Both the position numbers and the translations under genes were made by a program. DNA of 57,281 bases from Maribacter sp. ACAM166 (GTDB lineage: Bacteria > Bacteroidota > Bacteroidia > Flavobacteriales > Flavobacteriaceae), in the NCBI RefSeq assembly GCF_005771495.1, contig NZ_VAUW01000028.1, positions 1-57,281 on the forward strand, written 5' to 3'. Below, piece by piece: positions 26,632 through 34,755 of the stretch (position 1 is its first letter; the number at the start of each line of letters is the position of its first letter). The notes under the pieces were generated by a model. It did not search any database. It saw only the letters and a list, made by a program, of their open reading frames with translations, and was not told the origin of the DNA.

Positions 26632-27186
26632 TTGGCGAACGAGAAAATTATATTAGGGATAGATCCAGGAACTACGATTATGGGGTTTGGACTCATAAAA
26701 GTAGTAGGTAAAAAAATGGAGTTCATTCAAATGAACGAATTGTTACTCCAAAAATATAAGGACCCTTACACCAAATTGAAACTTATTTTTGAACGTACTA
26801 TTGAACTTATAGACACATATCACCCCGATGAAATCGCTATTGAGGCACCTTTTTTCGGTAAAAATGTTCAATCTATGCTCAAACTAGGCAGGGCACAGGG
26901 CGTTGCCATGGCTGCCGGTCTTTCAAGACAAGTACCGATAACCGAATATTTGCCCAAAAAGATTAAGATGGCAATAACCGGAAATGGAAATGCTAGTAAA
27001 GAACAGGTTGCAAAAATGCTTCAAAGTGTGTTGGGCTTAAAAACCTTACCTAAAAACTTAGATAGCACTGATGGACTAGCTGCTGCAGTATGCCATTTTT
27101 ACAATGAAGGCAGAATCGAGGTTGGTAAAAATTATACCGGGTGGGATGCTTTTGTAAAGCAGAATGATAAGCGAGTTAAAAAGTAA
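26632..27186 (+). CDS. ruvC: Holliday junction endonuclease RuvC
   Basis: RuvC (184 aa) cuts Holliday junctions symmetrically after RuvAB branch migration. The four catalytic acidic positions are in place: D11 (GIDPGTT), E71 (AIEAPFFGKN), and D144 with D147 (LDSTDGLAAAVCH). The start is TTG (26632), 5 bp after the preceding stop; no upstream ATG is available in frame. The inverted-repeat cassette at 27188 begins immediately after its stop codon. Confidence 0.95.
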   Translation: MANEKIILGIDPGTTIMGFGLIKVVGKKMEFIQMNELLLQKYKDPYTKLKLIFERTIELIDTYHPDEIAIEAPFFGKNVQSMLKLGRAQGVAMAAGLSRQVPITEYLPKKIKMAITGNGNASKEQVAKMLQSVLGLKTLPKNLDSTDGLAAAVCHFYNEGRIEVGKNYTGWDAFVKQNDKRVKK

Positions 27187-27187
27187 G

Positions 27188-27581
27188 CAGTGGACAGTTT
27201 CAGTTTGCAGTAAAACAATAAGAAATGCAGTTTCAGGATTTATTGGCGTATAAAAAATTTTTTGCTTTGGCGATGAAGATTTATCATGTTTCTAAATCAT
27301 TTCTAAAGGAAGAAAAGTATTCACTGACAGATCAGGTTAGACGTTCTTCTAGGAGTGTAAGTGCTAATATTGCGGAAGCTTATCGTAAAAGGAGATATCC
27401 TGAAAATTCTGAAACACAAACTTGGTTAGAGTTTGCCTTGGAGTGTAATTATCTTGATAAAGATTCTTATCAAGAGTTCTTTAATGAAAGTGAAGAAGTG
27501 GGTAAACTATTAAATTACATGAACAATAATCCTTTAAAATTTGGTTCAGAGAATTTTACTGCCAACTGAAACTGTCCACTG
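27188..27581. mobile_element. Inverted-repeat-bounded four-helix-bundle cassette
   Basis: A 394-bp unit bounded by 24-nt terminal inverted repeats (27188-27211 and 27558-27581) that match at 23 of 24 positions; the left end begins CAGTGGACAGTTTCAGTT. The unit contains a single gene for a four-helix-bundle (S23/IVP) protein and its right repeat overlaps the last codons and the stop. The family is classically encoded in intervening sequences of 23S rRNA that are also bounded by complementary ends, yet here the unit sits between two protein genes. No target duplication is obvious. Calling it mobile is inference. Confidence 0.55.
27225..27569 (+). CDS. Four-helix bundle protein (S23/IVP family)
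   Basis: A 114-aa all-helical protein with the family's signature segments: FQDLLAYKKFFALAMKIYHVS near the start, then EEKYSLTDQVRRSSRSVSANIAEAYRKR and SETQTWLEFALECNYLD. Members bind nucleic acid, and one branch (Avd) partners reverse transcriptase in diversity-generating retroelements; no reverse transcriptase is present here. The stop codon lies inside the right inverted repeat, so the gene's end and the unit's end are fused. The TAN ending before the stop is therefore encoded by the repeat. Confidence 0.85.
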   Translation: MQFQDLLAYKKFFALAMKIYHVSKSFLKEEKYSLTDQVRRSSRSVSANIAEAYRKRRYPENSETQTWLEFALECNYLDKDSYQEFFNESEEVGKLLNYMNNNPLKFGSENFTAN

Positions 27582-27592
27582 AAAACTGAACT

Positions 27593-28726
27593 ATGAGCGG
27601 TATATACATTCACATTCCATTTTGCAAACAAGCATGTCACTATTGTGATTTTCATTTTTCTACTTCCCTAAGTAAGAAAGAAGGAATGATTTCGGCTATT
27701 TGCAAGGAACTGGAACTGCGAAAAGCTGAATTTAACGATGAAACGGTAGCGACTATTTATTTTGGTGGAGGTACGCCATCCGTTTTGCAGACAGATGAAA
27801 TAGAGCTAATTTTAGCTTCGGTTTATGAACATTATAGTGTTGTAAGTAATCCGGAGATTACGCTAGAAGCGAATCCTGATGATTTATCTGAAGAGAAAAT
27901 ACTTCAGTTGGCCGAGAGTCCTATCAACAGATTGAGCATAGGTATACAGTCGTTTTTTGAAGAAGATTTAAAACTGATGAATAGGGCTCATAATACTATT
28001 GAGGCAGAAAAGTGTTTGCAAATAGCAACGAAACATTTTAGTAATATCTCTATCGACCTTATTTATGGGATGCCTAATATGACTTTGAAGCGGTGGAAGA
28101 AAAACATAGAAAAAGCCATTAGTTTTAATATTCCTCATATATCCAGTTATGCCTTAACGGTAGAACCCAAAACGGCTCTCGCAAAATTCGTTGAGAAAGA
28201 ATTGGTCGTACCTGCTACAGACGAAGAAGCGCAAGAACATTTTCAGGAGTTGTATACTACTTTATTGGATGTAGGATTTGAATGCTATGAAATATCAAAT
28301 TTCTCTAAACCAGGCTTTTATTCGCAGAACAATTCTGCCTATTGGCAGCAAAAAAAATATATAGGTATAGGTCCGTCGGCACATTCATTTGACGGAACAA
28401 GACGAGGGTGGAACATCAATAATAATCCAAAATATATAAGATCAATCGAACAAGGGGTTGTTCCTATGGAAGTTGAGGTTTTGACAGTTGCTGACCAATA
28501 TAACGAATATGTAATGACTGGGCTGCGCACTATTTGGGGTGTATCTTTATTAAGAATTGGTTCAGAATATGGTGAAAAGCACAAGGAATATGCATTGCTT
28601 CAATCTGATAAATATATAAAGGAAGGATTATTGCTTTTACAGGATGATGTATTGAAAACTACTCAAAAAGGAATGTTTTTAGCTGATGGAATTGCCGCCG
28701 ACTTGTTTATGGTTAACCTCCGTTAG
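27593..28726 (+). CDS. hemW: Radical SAM heme chaperone HemW
   Basis: A 377-aa radical SAM protein. The cluster-binding cysteines are C11, C15 and C18 in FCKQACHYCDFHF. A phenylalanine follows two residues after the last cysteine, as in HemW, where genuine coproporphyrinogen III dehydrogenase HemN has an additional cysteine. Other family segments are TIYFGGGTPSVL, EANPDD, NRLSIGIQSF and IDLIYGMPNM, with a C-terminal HemN domain. HemW delivers heme to target proteins. It starts 12 bp after the inverted-repeat cassette. Confidence 0.9.
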   Translation: MSGIYIHIPFCKQACHYCDFHFSTSLSKKEGMISAICKELELRKAEFNDETVATIYFGGGTPSVLQTDEIELILASVYEHYSVVSNPEITLEANPDDLSEEKILQLAESPINRLSIGIQSFFEEDLKLMNRAHNTIEAEKCLQIATKHFSNISIDLIYGMPNMTLKRWKKNIEKAISFNIPHISSYALTVEPKTALAKFVEKELVVPATDEEAQEHFQELYTTLLDVGFECYEISNFSKPGFYSQNNSAYWQQKKYIGIGPSAHSFDGTRRGWNINNNPKYIRSIEQGVVPMEVEVLTVADQYNEYVMTGLRTIWGVSLLRIGSEYGEKHKEYALLQSDKYIKEGLLLLQDDVLKTTQKGMFLADGIAADLFMVNLR

Positions 28727-29070
28727 CTAGGTATCGACAACAGTATGTAACATGAAAGCTTCTCGATATGAATAATTTCTTACACTTCGGTAGGCTCAGC
28801 GACTACTTTGAAATTTACTCGAAGTGACAGGGTGTCCACGAGTAATAAATGTCAGTTCAAGTATTTTTTTGTTGAAGTAAAACGAAAACAAAAAAAATGT
28901 ATCGAGAACAATCCGGAAAACATGAAGCTTCTCGACAAAAAAATCTTTACGAGGAGCAATCTAAAAAGTTGTAATTTTCTATGCGTATTGTTGCTACCAA
29001 GTATACTATTTTAATTTTGTAAATAGTTCGTATAGGTCTTCGACTGCGTTCATACTGACACAAAGTAAAA
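28727..29070. repeat. Intergenic region of nested dispersed-type repeats
   Basis: A 340-bp spacer packed with small dyads: CACTTCG with CGAAGTG, TTACTCG with CGAGTAA, and TCGAGAA with TTCTCGA. The segment ATGAAGCTTCTCGA recurs near 28752 (with one extra A) and at 28922. The right end carries a TTCGACTGCGTTCATACTGA sequence of the kind repeated between genes in many flavobacteria. I read it as layered dispersed repeats or palindromic-element debris. No gene is supported. Confidence 0.5.
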
Positions 29071-29817
29071 ATGAAAACTACTATTACTTACGAAACTAAA
29101 GACTACCAAATAGATTTATCTAAACCCTTAGATATTTCAATACCAATTACAAACATCGCTCAGAATGTAAATGCATGGTATGTTGGGCACCCAAAACTCG
29201 AACCACATATAGACGGAGAATTTACGGGTAGTATTTCTGCAGGTTCGAGCACTAATTTTTATGATATTTGGTTTAATCCGCACGCACATGGCACCCATAC
29301 CGAGTGTGTTGGTCATATATCAAAAGAACATCAGTCCATCAATCAAAATCTACATCAGTTTTTTTTCTTAGCAGAAGTGATTACAATAATACCTGTTGAG
29401 GAAAATGGCGATTTGGTGATTACCAAAAACCAATTAAAAGAAATATTAAAAGATGAGGCGCCGAAGGCTTTGATCATTCGTACAATACCAAATGCTAAGT
29501 CTAAATTGACAAGACAATATTCACATACCAACCCACCTTACATTTTGGAAGAAGCAATGGAGTATATTCGAAATTTGGGTATAGAGCATCTATTAATTGA
29601 TTTACCATCTGTAGATAAAGAAAAAGATAATGGGGAGCTTTTGGCCCACAAAGCATTTTGGAATTTTAGTGGGGAAGTACGATTGAGTTCGACAATTACT
29701 GAATTTATTTATGTTCCTAATTTCGTTCCCGACGGGAATTATTTTTTAAACCTACAAGTAGCCCCTTTTGAAAATGATGCAAGTCCGAGTAGACCTGTGC
29801 TTTATAAAATAGTATAA
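29071..29817 (+). CDS. Cyclase family protein (kynurenine formamidase-like)
   Basis: A 248-aa member of the cyclase family (PF04199), metal-dependent hydrolases that include bacterial kynurenine formamidase KynB. The core HAHGTHTECVGHI corresponds to the HxGTHxDxPxH metal motif, with aspartate replaced by glutamate and the proline lost, so substrate or activity may differ from KynB. Later blocks LIIRTIPN and HLLIDLPSVDKEKDNGELLAHKAFW fit the family. No other kynurenine genes are near. The next gene starts 2 bp downstream, so the two form an operon. Confidence 0.8.
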   Translation: MKTTITYETKDYQIDLSKPLDISIPITNIAQNVNAWYVGHPKLEPHIDGEFTGSISAGSSTNFYDIWFNPHAHGTHTECVGHISKEHQSINQNLHQFFFLAEVITIIPVEENGDLVITKNQLKEILKDEAPKALIIRTIPNAKSKLTRQYSHTNPPYILEEAMEYIRNLGIEHLLIDLPSVDKEKDNGELLAHKAFWNFSGEVRLSSTITEFIYVPNFVPDGNYFLNLQVAPFENDASPSRPVLYKIV

Positions 29818-29819
29818 TC

Positions 29820-30179
29820 ATGAAAAACCTATTGAAATTAGAAGAGCTTGCCTTAATGATTCTTGGTATATTTATGTTCGGGCTGTTAGGGTACCAATGG
29901 TGGTGGTTGCCCGTATTGATTTTGGCTCCCGATATCTCGATGGTGGGTTATCTTCTTGGCCCTAAAGTAGGAGCCTATTGTTATAATGTGGCGCATCATC
30001 GAGGTGTAGGCATACTTTTATATTTTGTAGGTATTTACTTAATGTGGCCTTTCGTCCAATTAATAGGCACAATTCTTTTTATACATATAGCCATGGACCG
30101 TATCTTTGGCTACGGACTTAAATATAAAAAAGGGTTTAAGTTCACTCACTTGGGTGAAATAGGGAATACAAATGGATAA
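29820..30179 (+). CDS. DUF4260 family membrane protein
   Basis: A 119-aa membrane protein with roughly three hydrophobic segments. The family hallmarks are LEELALMILGIFMF, LAPDISMVGYLLGPKVGAYCYNVAHHRGVG and the terminal MDRIFGYGLKY. Members are typically encoded singly and no function is established. It is 2 bp after the cyclase gene and overlaps the DUF4230 gene by 8 bp, so all three share a transcript. Confidence 0.85.
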   Translation: MKNLLKLEELALMILGIFMFGLLGYQWWWLPVLILAPDISMVGYLLGPKVGAYCYNVAHHRGVGILLYFVGIYLMWPFVQLIGTILFIHIAMDRIFGYGLKYKKGFKFTHLGEIGNTNG

Positions 30180-30775
30180 TATATTCGATACTATTTTTGG
30201 TTTAATTTTAGGTGCTATTGGCGCATATTGGTTTTTTAACTTTTTTAAAGGAAGGAAAACTAAAGAGATTACAACACACCAATCTACCGTACTGTTAGAT
30301 AAAATGAAGAGTGTTTGTAAGCTGATATCCGTTGAGGGCGATTTTGCTGAAATATATAAATACGAGAATGTAAAGGAGTTTATGAGCTTGGTAAGTAGTA
30401 AGAAAAAAGCCTTGGTTGTTATTAAGGCAAAAGCTCATATTGGGTATGACCTTAGTAAGTTGTTGATGCATGCAGATGAAGAAAAAAAACTAATAGTCTT
30501 ATGAGGTGTTAAGCATAGAGCCGGAGTTAGAGTTTTATGATATTAAGAGTGGTTTTTTTAATTTTTTCGTACCGGAGGATTTGACCAAGTTAAATGCAGA
30601 GGCTAAAAAACATATTCGCAAAAAAATACCAGAAAGCGGATTGATGGAAACCGCTCGTAAAGAAGCCTTGCAGACGGTATTGATAATGGAGAAAATTGTG
30701 GAAACCATAGGCTGGAAGTTAGATTATACAGCACTTAAAATCCCACAACAAAAAATAGACCAATTAGAGAACTAA
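30172..30775 (+). pseudogene. DUF4230 family gene broken by a frameshift deletion
   Basis: The first frame encodes 110 residues, an N-terminal membrane anchor (NIFDTIFGLILGAIGAYWFF) and the DUF4230 beginning (SVCKLISVEGDFAEIYKY ... EEKKLIVL), and stops at a TGA (30502-30504). The rest, LSIEPELEFYDIKSGFFNFFVPEDLTKLNAEAKKHI to the end, is in a different frame from about 30506. Intact relatives have a few residues ending in P-E between the two parts, so a short deletion (about 20 nt, not a multiple of three) probably occurred next to the A-rich run at 30480. DUF4230 proteins are membrane-anchored and of unknown role. A sequencing error alone would not restore the missing residues. Confidence 0.75.
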
Positions 30776-30798
30776 TGTTAATTAATTAAAATTTAAAA

Positions 30799-31194
30799 AT
30801 GAAAAACATAATTTGTATCCTTGCAATAACACTTATGACCAGCACCGTTTTTGGTCAAAATAATAAAGAAATGACAGAATTCGATTCCAATTTTTCCCAT
30901 ACCGTATTTTTTTGGTTAAAAAATCCAGATAATGTAGCCGATCGTGCAGCATTTGAAACCTCTTTAAGGAAGTTTTTAGACAACTCGGGTTACGCAAAGA
31001 CCAAGTTTATTGGTACGCCACCAAGTGCAAGTAGAAATGTGGTCGATGGTTCTTTCACCTATTCACTAATTCTTTCTTTTGATTCTGCTGAATCTCAAAA
31101 GGCCTATCAAGATGAAGCACCGCATAAGCTATTCATTAAAGAATCTGAAAGCTTGTGGAACAAGGTTATTGTTTACGACTCTATAAGTATTTAA
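30799..31194 (+). CDS. Dabb family (stress-responsive A/B barrel) secreted protein
   Basis: A 131-aa protein with an N-terminal signal peptide (KNIICILAITLMTSTVFGQ) and a Dabb ferredoxin-like barrel: FSHTVFFWLKNPDN at the start of the domain and SFDSAESQKAYQDEAPHKLFI toward its end. Dabb domains form dimeric barrels and occur in enzymes and stress proteins; the exported flavobacterial version has no known substrate. It begins 23 bp after the DUF4230 remnant. The 277 bp downstream contain nothing I can support. Confidence 0.82.
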   Translation: MKNIICILAITLMTSTVFGQNNKEMTEFDSNFSHTVFFWLKNPDNVADRAAFETSLRKFLDNSGYAKTKFIGTPPSASRNVVDGSFTYSLILSFDSAESQKAYQDEAPHKLFIKESESLWNKVIVYDSISI

Positions 31195-31471
31195 ATGCAA
31201 CATTGACTAAGTCTTGGTAACAATAGGTTTTGGATATAGATTTATCTTAAATTCCATGTAATCCTAATTTAGTAGGGGAAGTCTTTGAGATGGTATAGGT
31301 CAATAATAGTGGTGATACGTACTTCGTCAAAATTAGGTGTGTCTGGAAAGATGTTGAGACATTTTTGGACTTGCTAAATGGTAAATATTGGTATTAGAAC
31401 TCAAGGAAAATAGGAAGTGTTATTTTGAAAACATTCTTTTTTAGATATTTTCAATCATCAACCAAATTAAA

Positions 31472-31825
31472 ATGAACATTGAGGCGTTTAGAGACTATTG
31501 CCTTTCAAAAAAAGCAGTGACAGAGGGTTTTCCATTCGATGAAAAAACCTTAGTCTTTAAGGTGATGGGGAAAATGTTCGCGTTATGTGGATTAGAGCGT
31601 GCTCCTTCACAAGTAAACTTAAAATGCGACCCTGACAGGGCTATTGAACTGCGCGAGTCGCATGATGGTGTTATTGAAGGTTGGCACATGAGTAAGGTGC
31701 ATTGGAATACAGTTTTTCTTGATCAATTACCACCAAAACTACTGAAGGAATTAATAGACCACTCCTACGACATGGTAGTTTCCAAATTCACTAAAAAGTT
31801 GCGTGCAGAATTAGATGTCCTCTAA
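31472..31825 (+). CDS. MmcQ/YjbR family protein
   Basis: A 117-aa protein of the MmcQ/YjbR (double-wing CyaY-like) family. The start MNIEAFRDYCLSKKAVTEGFPFDEKTLVFKVMGKMFAL, then the VNLKCDP and HWNTVFLDQLP segments, are characteristic. The fold binds DNA in some members, but the biological role is not established. It stands alone on its strand. Confidence 0.88.
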   Translation: MNIEAFRDYCLSKKAVTEGFPFDEKTLVFKVMGKMFALCGLERAPSQVNLKCDPDRAIELRESHDGVIEGWHMSKVHWNTVFLDQLPPKLLKELIDHSYDMVVSKFTKKLRAELDVL

Positions 31826-31854
31826 AAGTGTAAGTAGCTATCATTTTCTAAGAG

Positions 31855-31862
31855 TATCTTTG
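31855..31862 (+). promoter_or_regulatory. -7 promoter element (TATCTTTG) for MutS-like gene
   Basis: TATCTTTG matches the TAnnTTTG consensus of Bacteroidota promoters and lies 24 bp before the ATG of the MutS-like gene. No good TTG element is found at the expected distance upstream, so the promoter would rely on the -7 box. Confidence 0.45.
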
Positions 31863-31886
31863 CAAACTTAAAATGAGTGCAAATCA

Positions 31887-33659
31887 ATGAGGAATTTATC
31901 TGAATTTTATACACAAAGAGTTGCTGGTTTTGAGGAGGAAGTAGGCGCTCTGAATCAAAAACTATTTTTATTTAGCTCATTACGGCTAGTCATTTTTTTA
32001 GTGACTGTTACCGCTGTTTATTTTGCTTCTATAAATGCCAAATATGTGGTTGGTGTTTTGCTGATTGGTATCCCGGTATTCTTGTATTTGATTTCAAGGT
32101 ATTCAGATTTAAAAGGCAAAAAGGCTAAATCACAAGAATTGGTCGCTATCAATACTTTAGAGCTTCAAGTTTTTGAACGGAATTATAGCAAACTTCAGAC
32201 TGGAAAGGAATTCAATGAAGAAGGCCATTATTTTAGTCAGGATATTGATTTATTTGGGGATGGTTCTTTTTATCAAATTTCTAATCGTACGAAATTACCA
32301 GAAGGAAGTCAAAAGCTTGCCGATATTTACTTGGAAAATGATATAAACTCTATTCAAGAAAAGCAGCAGGCAATAATCGAAATAGGGGAAATGGTCGATT
32401 GGCGTCAAGAATTTTCCGCGATGGCTTCACTTACCAGAACTGAAACTTCTACAAAAACCATTACCGATTGGTTGAAAAATTATGTTCCTTTTGTGCCAAA
32501 GGCGATGAAGTATATACCGTTAGTATTTTCAGGTTTGTCCATTGGTATTTTCGTAGCTTATTTTTTGGATTTTGTACCTGAATCTTTATTGATTTTTTGG
32601 TTGTTATTAGGGATGCTTATTGTTGGTGTATTCACCAAAAAGGTAACAAAATTAGGGCAGGACGCTACCAAATTAAAATCCACTTTCGACCAGTATAACC
32701 AATTGCTGGAAATGATTGAAGGTACTGTTTTTACTTCTGAATTATTAAAAAGGAATAAATCAAAAATTCTTAGTGGAGGAGAGAAAAACTCTGGAGTCCT
32801 TAAAAAATTCGCAGCGCTCTTGGGTAACTTAGACCGTAATAATAACCTACTATATCTTGTTATAGCAAACGGATTTTTTCTACGCTCATTGACCGATTGT
32901 CTTGCTGTTGAAAAATGGATTGATAGTTATGGTAGGGATGTAGAAACTTGGTTCGAGACCATTACTTTTTTTGATGCCTATAACAGTTTGGGGAATTATG
33001 CTTTTAACCATCCATCATTTACATATCCAGAAATCACCACTAATGAAGTGGTTTTGAAAGCTAAAAATGCGGGCCATCCTTTGTTAGATCCTTCAAAAAG
33101 TATCCTAAATGATATCATTATTGAAGGTGGTCAATTTTTTATCATTACTGGAGCCAACATGGCGGGTAAGAGTACCTTTTTAAGAACGGTGTCCTTACAG
33201 ATAATGATGGCGAATGTGGGCTTGCCTGTCTGTGCAGGGGCAGTGTCTTATTCACCGATAAAATTGATTACTAGTATGCGTACGACCGATTCACTGACAG
33301 ACGATGAATCTTATTTCTTTTCAGAATTAAAACGTCTTCGATACATTGTCGATGAAATCCAAACCGACCGTTATTTCATTGTATTAGATGAAATATTAAA
33401 AGGAACGAATAGTACCGATAAGGCACTTGGTTCTAAAAAGTTCGTAGAGCGTTTGGTGAAAAGTAAATCTACAGGTATTATTGCAACCCACGATTTAAGT
33501 TTATGTGAAGTCGCCAAAGAATATCCTATGGTTAAGAACTATTATTTTGATGCTGAAATTATTGACAATGAACTCCATTTCGACTATACATTTAAAGATG
33601 GTATTTGTCAGAATATGAATGCTTCATTTCTTTTGAAAAAGATGGGTATTGTAGAGTGA
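31887..33659 (+). CDS. MutS-family ATPase with membrane segments
   Basis: A 590-aa protein with a C-terminal MutS ATPase domain: Walker A TGANMAGKSTFLRT near residue 421-434, the TTDSLTDDESYFFSEL signature, Walker B YFIVLDEILKGTNS near residue 497, and IATHDLSLC. Hydrophobic segments at about residues 28-70 and 210-255 suggest a membrane protein, unlike mismatch-repair MutS, and the mismatch-recognition domains are absent. This Bacteroidota-specific class is usually annotated as a DNA mismatch repair protein, but a direct repair role is unlikely on architecture alone. It has its own -7 promoter element. Confidence 0.85.
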   Translation: MRNLSEFYTQRVAGFEEEVGALNQKLFLFSSLRLVIFLVTVTAVYFASINAKYVVGVLLIGIPVFLYLISRYSDLKGKKAKSQELVAINTLELQVFERNYSKLQTGKEFNEEGHYFSQDIDLFGDGSFYQISNRTKLPEGSQKLADIYLENDINSIQEKQQAIIEIGEMVDWRQEFSAMASLTRTETSTKTITDWLKNYVPFVPKAMKYIPLVFSGLSIGIFVAYFLDFVPESLLIFWLLLGMLIVGVFTKKVTKLGQDATKLKSTFDQYNQLLEMIEGTVFTSELLKRNKSKILSGGEKNSGVLKKFAALLGNLDRNNNLLYLVIANGFFLRSLTDCLAVEKWIDSYGRDVETWFETITFFDAYNSLGNYAFNHPSFTYPEITTNEVVLKAKNAGHPLLDPSKSILNDIIIEGGQFFIITGANMAGKSTFLRTVSLQIMMANVGLPVCAGAVSYSPIKLITSMRTTDSLTDDESYFFSELKRLRYIVDEIQTDRYFIVLDEILKGTNSTDKALGSKKFVERLVKSKSTGIIATHDLSLCEVAKEYPMVKNYYFDAEIIDNELHFDYTFKDGICQNMNASFLLKKMGIVE

Positions 33660-33749
33660 AGAAGTTCAAGTTTGATAGAGAAAGGAAATAGTATAAGTGT
33701 TAGTATTTGAACTTGATATTTAAATTCCCCTTTGGGGGCTAAGGGGCAT

Positions 33750-34751
33750 ATGGATTCGTTAACGCAAATAGTTCTTGGCGCAGCTGTAGGTGAAGCTGTA
33801 TTGGGTAAAAAAGTAGGGAATAAAGCAATGCTTTATGGAGCTATTGCAGGTACTATTCCAGACTTAGATGTTCTGTCGCGGTATTTTATGGATACGGTAA
33901 CCGCAACGGAATGGCATAGGGGGTTTAGTCATTCCATTTTCTTTGCGGTTTTATTCGCACCAGTTTTTGGTTGGCTCATTTGGAAATTAAATAGACGTGA
34001 TGAAGCTTCTTGGGAAGACTGGTCATGGCTTATGTTTTGGGGCCTATTCACTCATCCATTATTAGACGCTTTTACCACGTGGGGTACACAGCTTTTTTGG
34101 CCTTTCAAGACTAGACTAGCCTTTCAGAGTGTATTTGTGATTGACCCTTTGTATACAATTCCTTTTTTGGTATTCCTGATTTTGACACTATTTCAAAAGC
34201 GAACAGCTTTGAAACGAAGAAAGTATGTCAATCTGGGACTCATTATTAGTAGTTCTTACTTAGTATTGACGTTAATTTTAAAAGGAATTGCATATCATAA
34301 ATTTGAAAATGCCTTGGAGGTTCAGGGAATCTCATATTCGCAATTACATACAAGACCTGCTCCTTTTAATACTATTTTATGGATGGCCAATGTCGATACA
34401 GAGAATGCGTACCTTATGGGTGACTATTCTTTTTTTGACAGTAAACCAATCGTTTTCACATCATATTCAAAGAACCATGAATTATTGGGTGATTTGGCTG
34501 CAAATGGGAAAATAGAAAGGCTCATTATAATCACTGAAGGTTGGTATACCATATCAGAAAAAGAAGGGCAGTTATACTTTAACGATTTACGGTTCGGGTT
34601 AATAAGTATGGATAAGAATGATACGCAATTTGCATTCAGTTATCGACTTGTTCCCAAAGGGGATGACATACTAGTTGAAGAAATGCCAAAGTTTAAAAAG
34701 GATGCGAAACGTTTAATGACAGCCCTTTGGGAGCGCATTTGGGGAAACTGA
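33750..34751 (+). CDS. YdjM/LexA-regulated-type membrane metal-dependent hydrolase
   Basis: A membrane protein of the PF04307 family (putative metal-dependent hydrolase). The start MDSLTQIVLGAAVGEAVLGKKVGNKAMLYGAIAGTIPDLD followed by HRGFSHSIFF, and HPLLDAFTTWGTQLFWPF further on, are the conserved histidine/aspartate sites. About four to five membrane segments lie in the first 180 residues, then a soluble C-terminal region. I start at ATG 33750; the in-frame ATG at 33732 would add MGAKGH from a CCCC...GGGG repeat-like leader. The biochemical activity is unproven. Confidence 0.82.
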   Translation: MDSLTQIVLGAAVGEAVLGKKVGNKAMLYGAIAGTIPDLDVLSRYFMDTVTATEWHRGFSHSIFFAVLFAPVFGWLIWKLNRRDEASWEDWSWLMFWGLFTHPLLDAFTTWGTQLFWPFKTRLAFQSVFVIDPLYTIPFLVFLILTLFQKRTALKRRKYVNLGLIISSSYLVLTLILKGIAYHKFENALEVQGISYSQLHTRPAPFNTILWMANVDTENAYLMGDYSFFDSKPIVFTSYSKNHELLGDLAANGKIERLIIITEGWYTISEKEGQLYFNDLRFGLISMDKNDTQFAFSYRLVPKGDDILVEEMPKFKKDAKRLMTALWERIWGN

Positions 34752-34755
34752 TTCC

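Noticed and set aside
27225..27569. Four-helix-bundle protein as Avd of a diversity-generating retroelement
   Set aside because: No reverse transcriptase, template repeat or variable repeat exists in the surrounding 10 kb, so a retroelement is not supported.
28808..29014. 68-aa ORF between hemW and the cyclase gene
   Set aside because: Lies in repeat-rich non-coding DNA and is crossed by dyads; amino-acid composition (poly-K, irregular) looks like chance translation.
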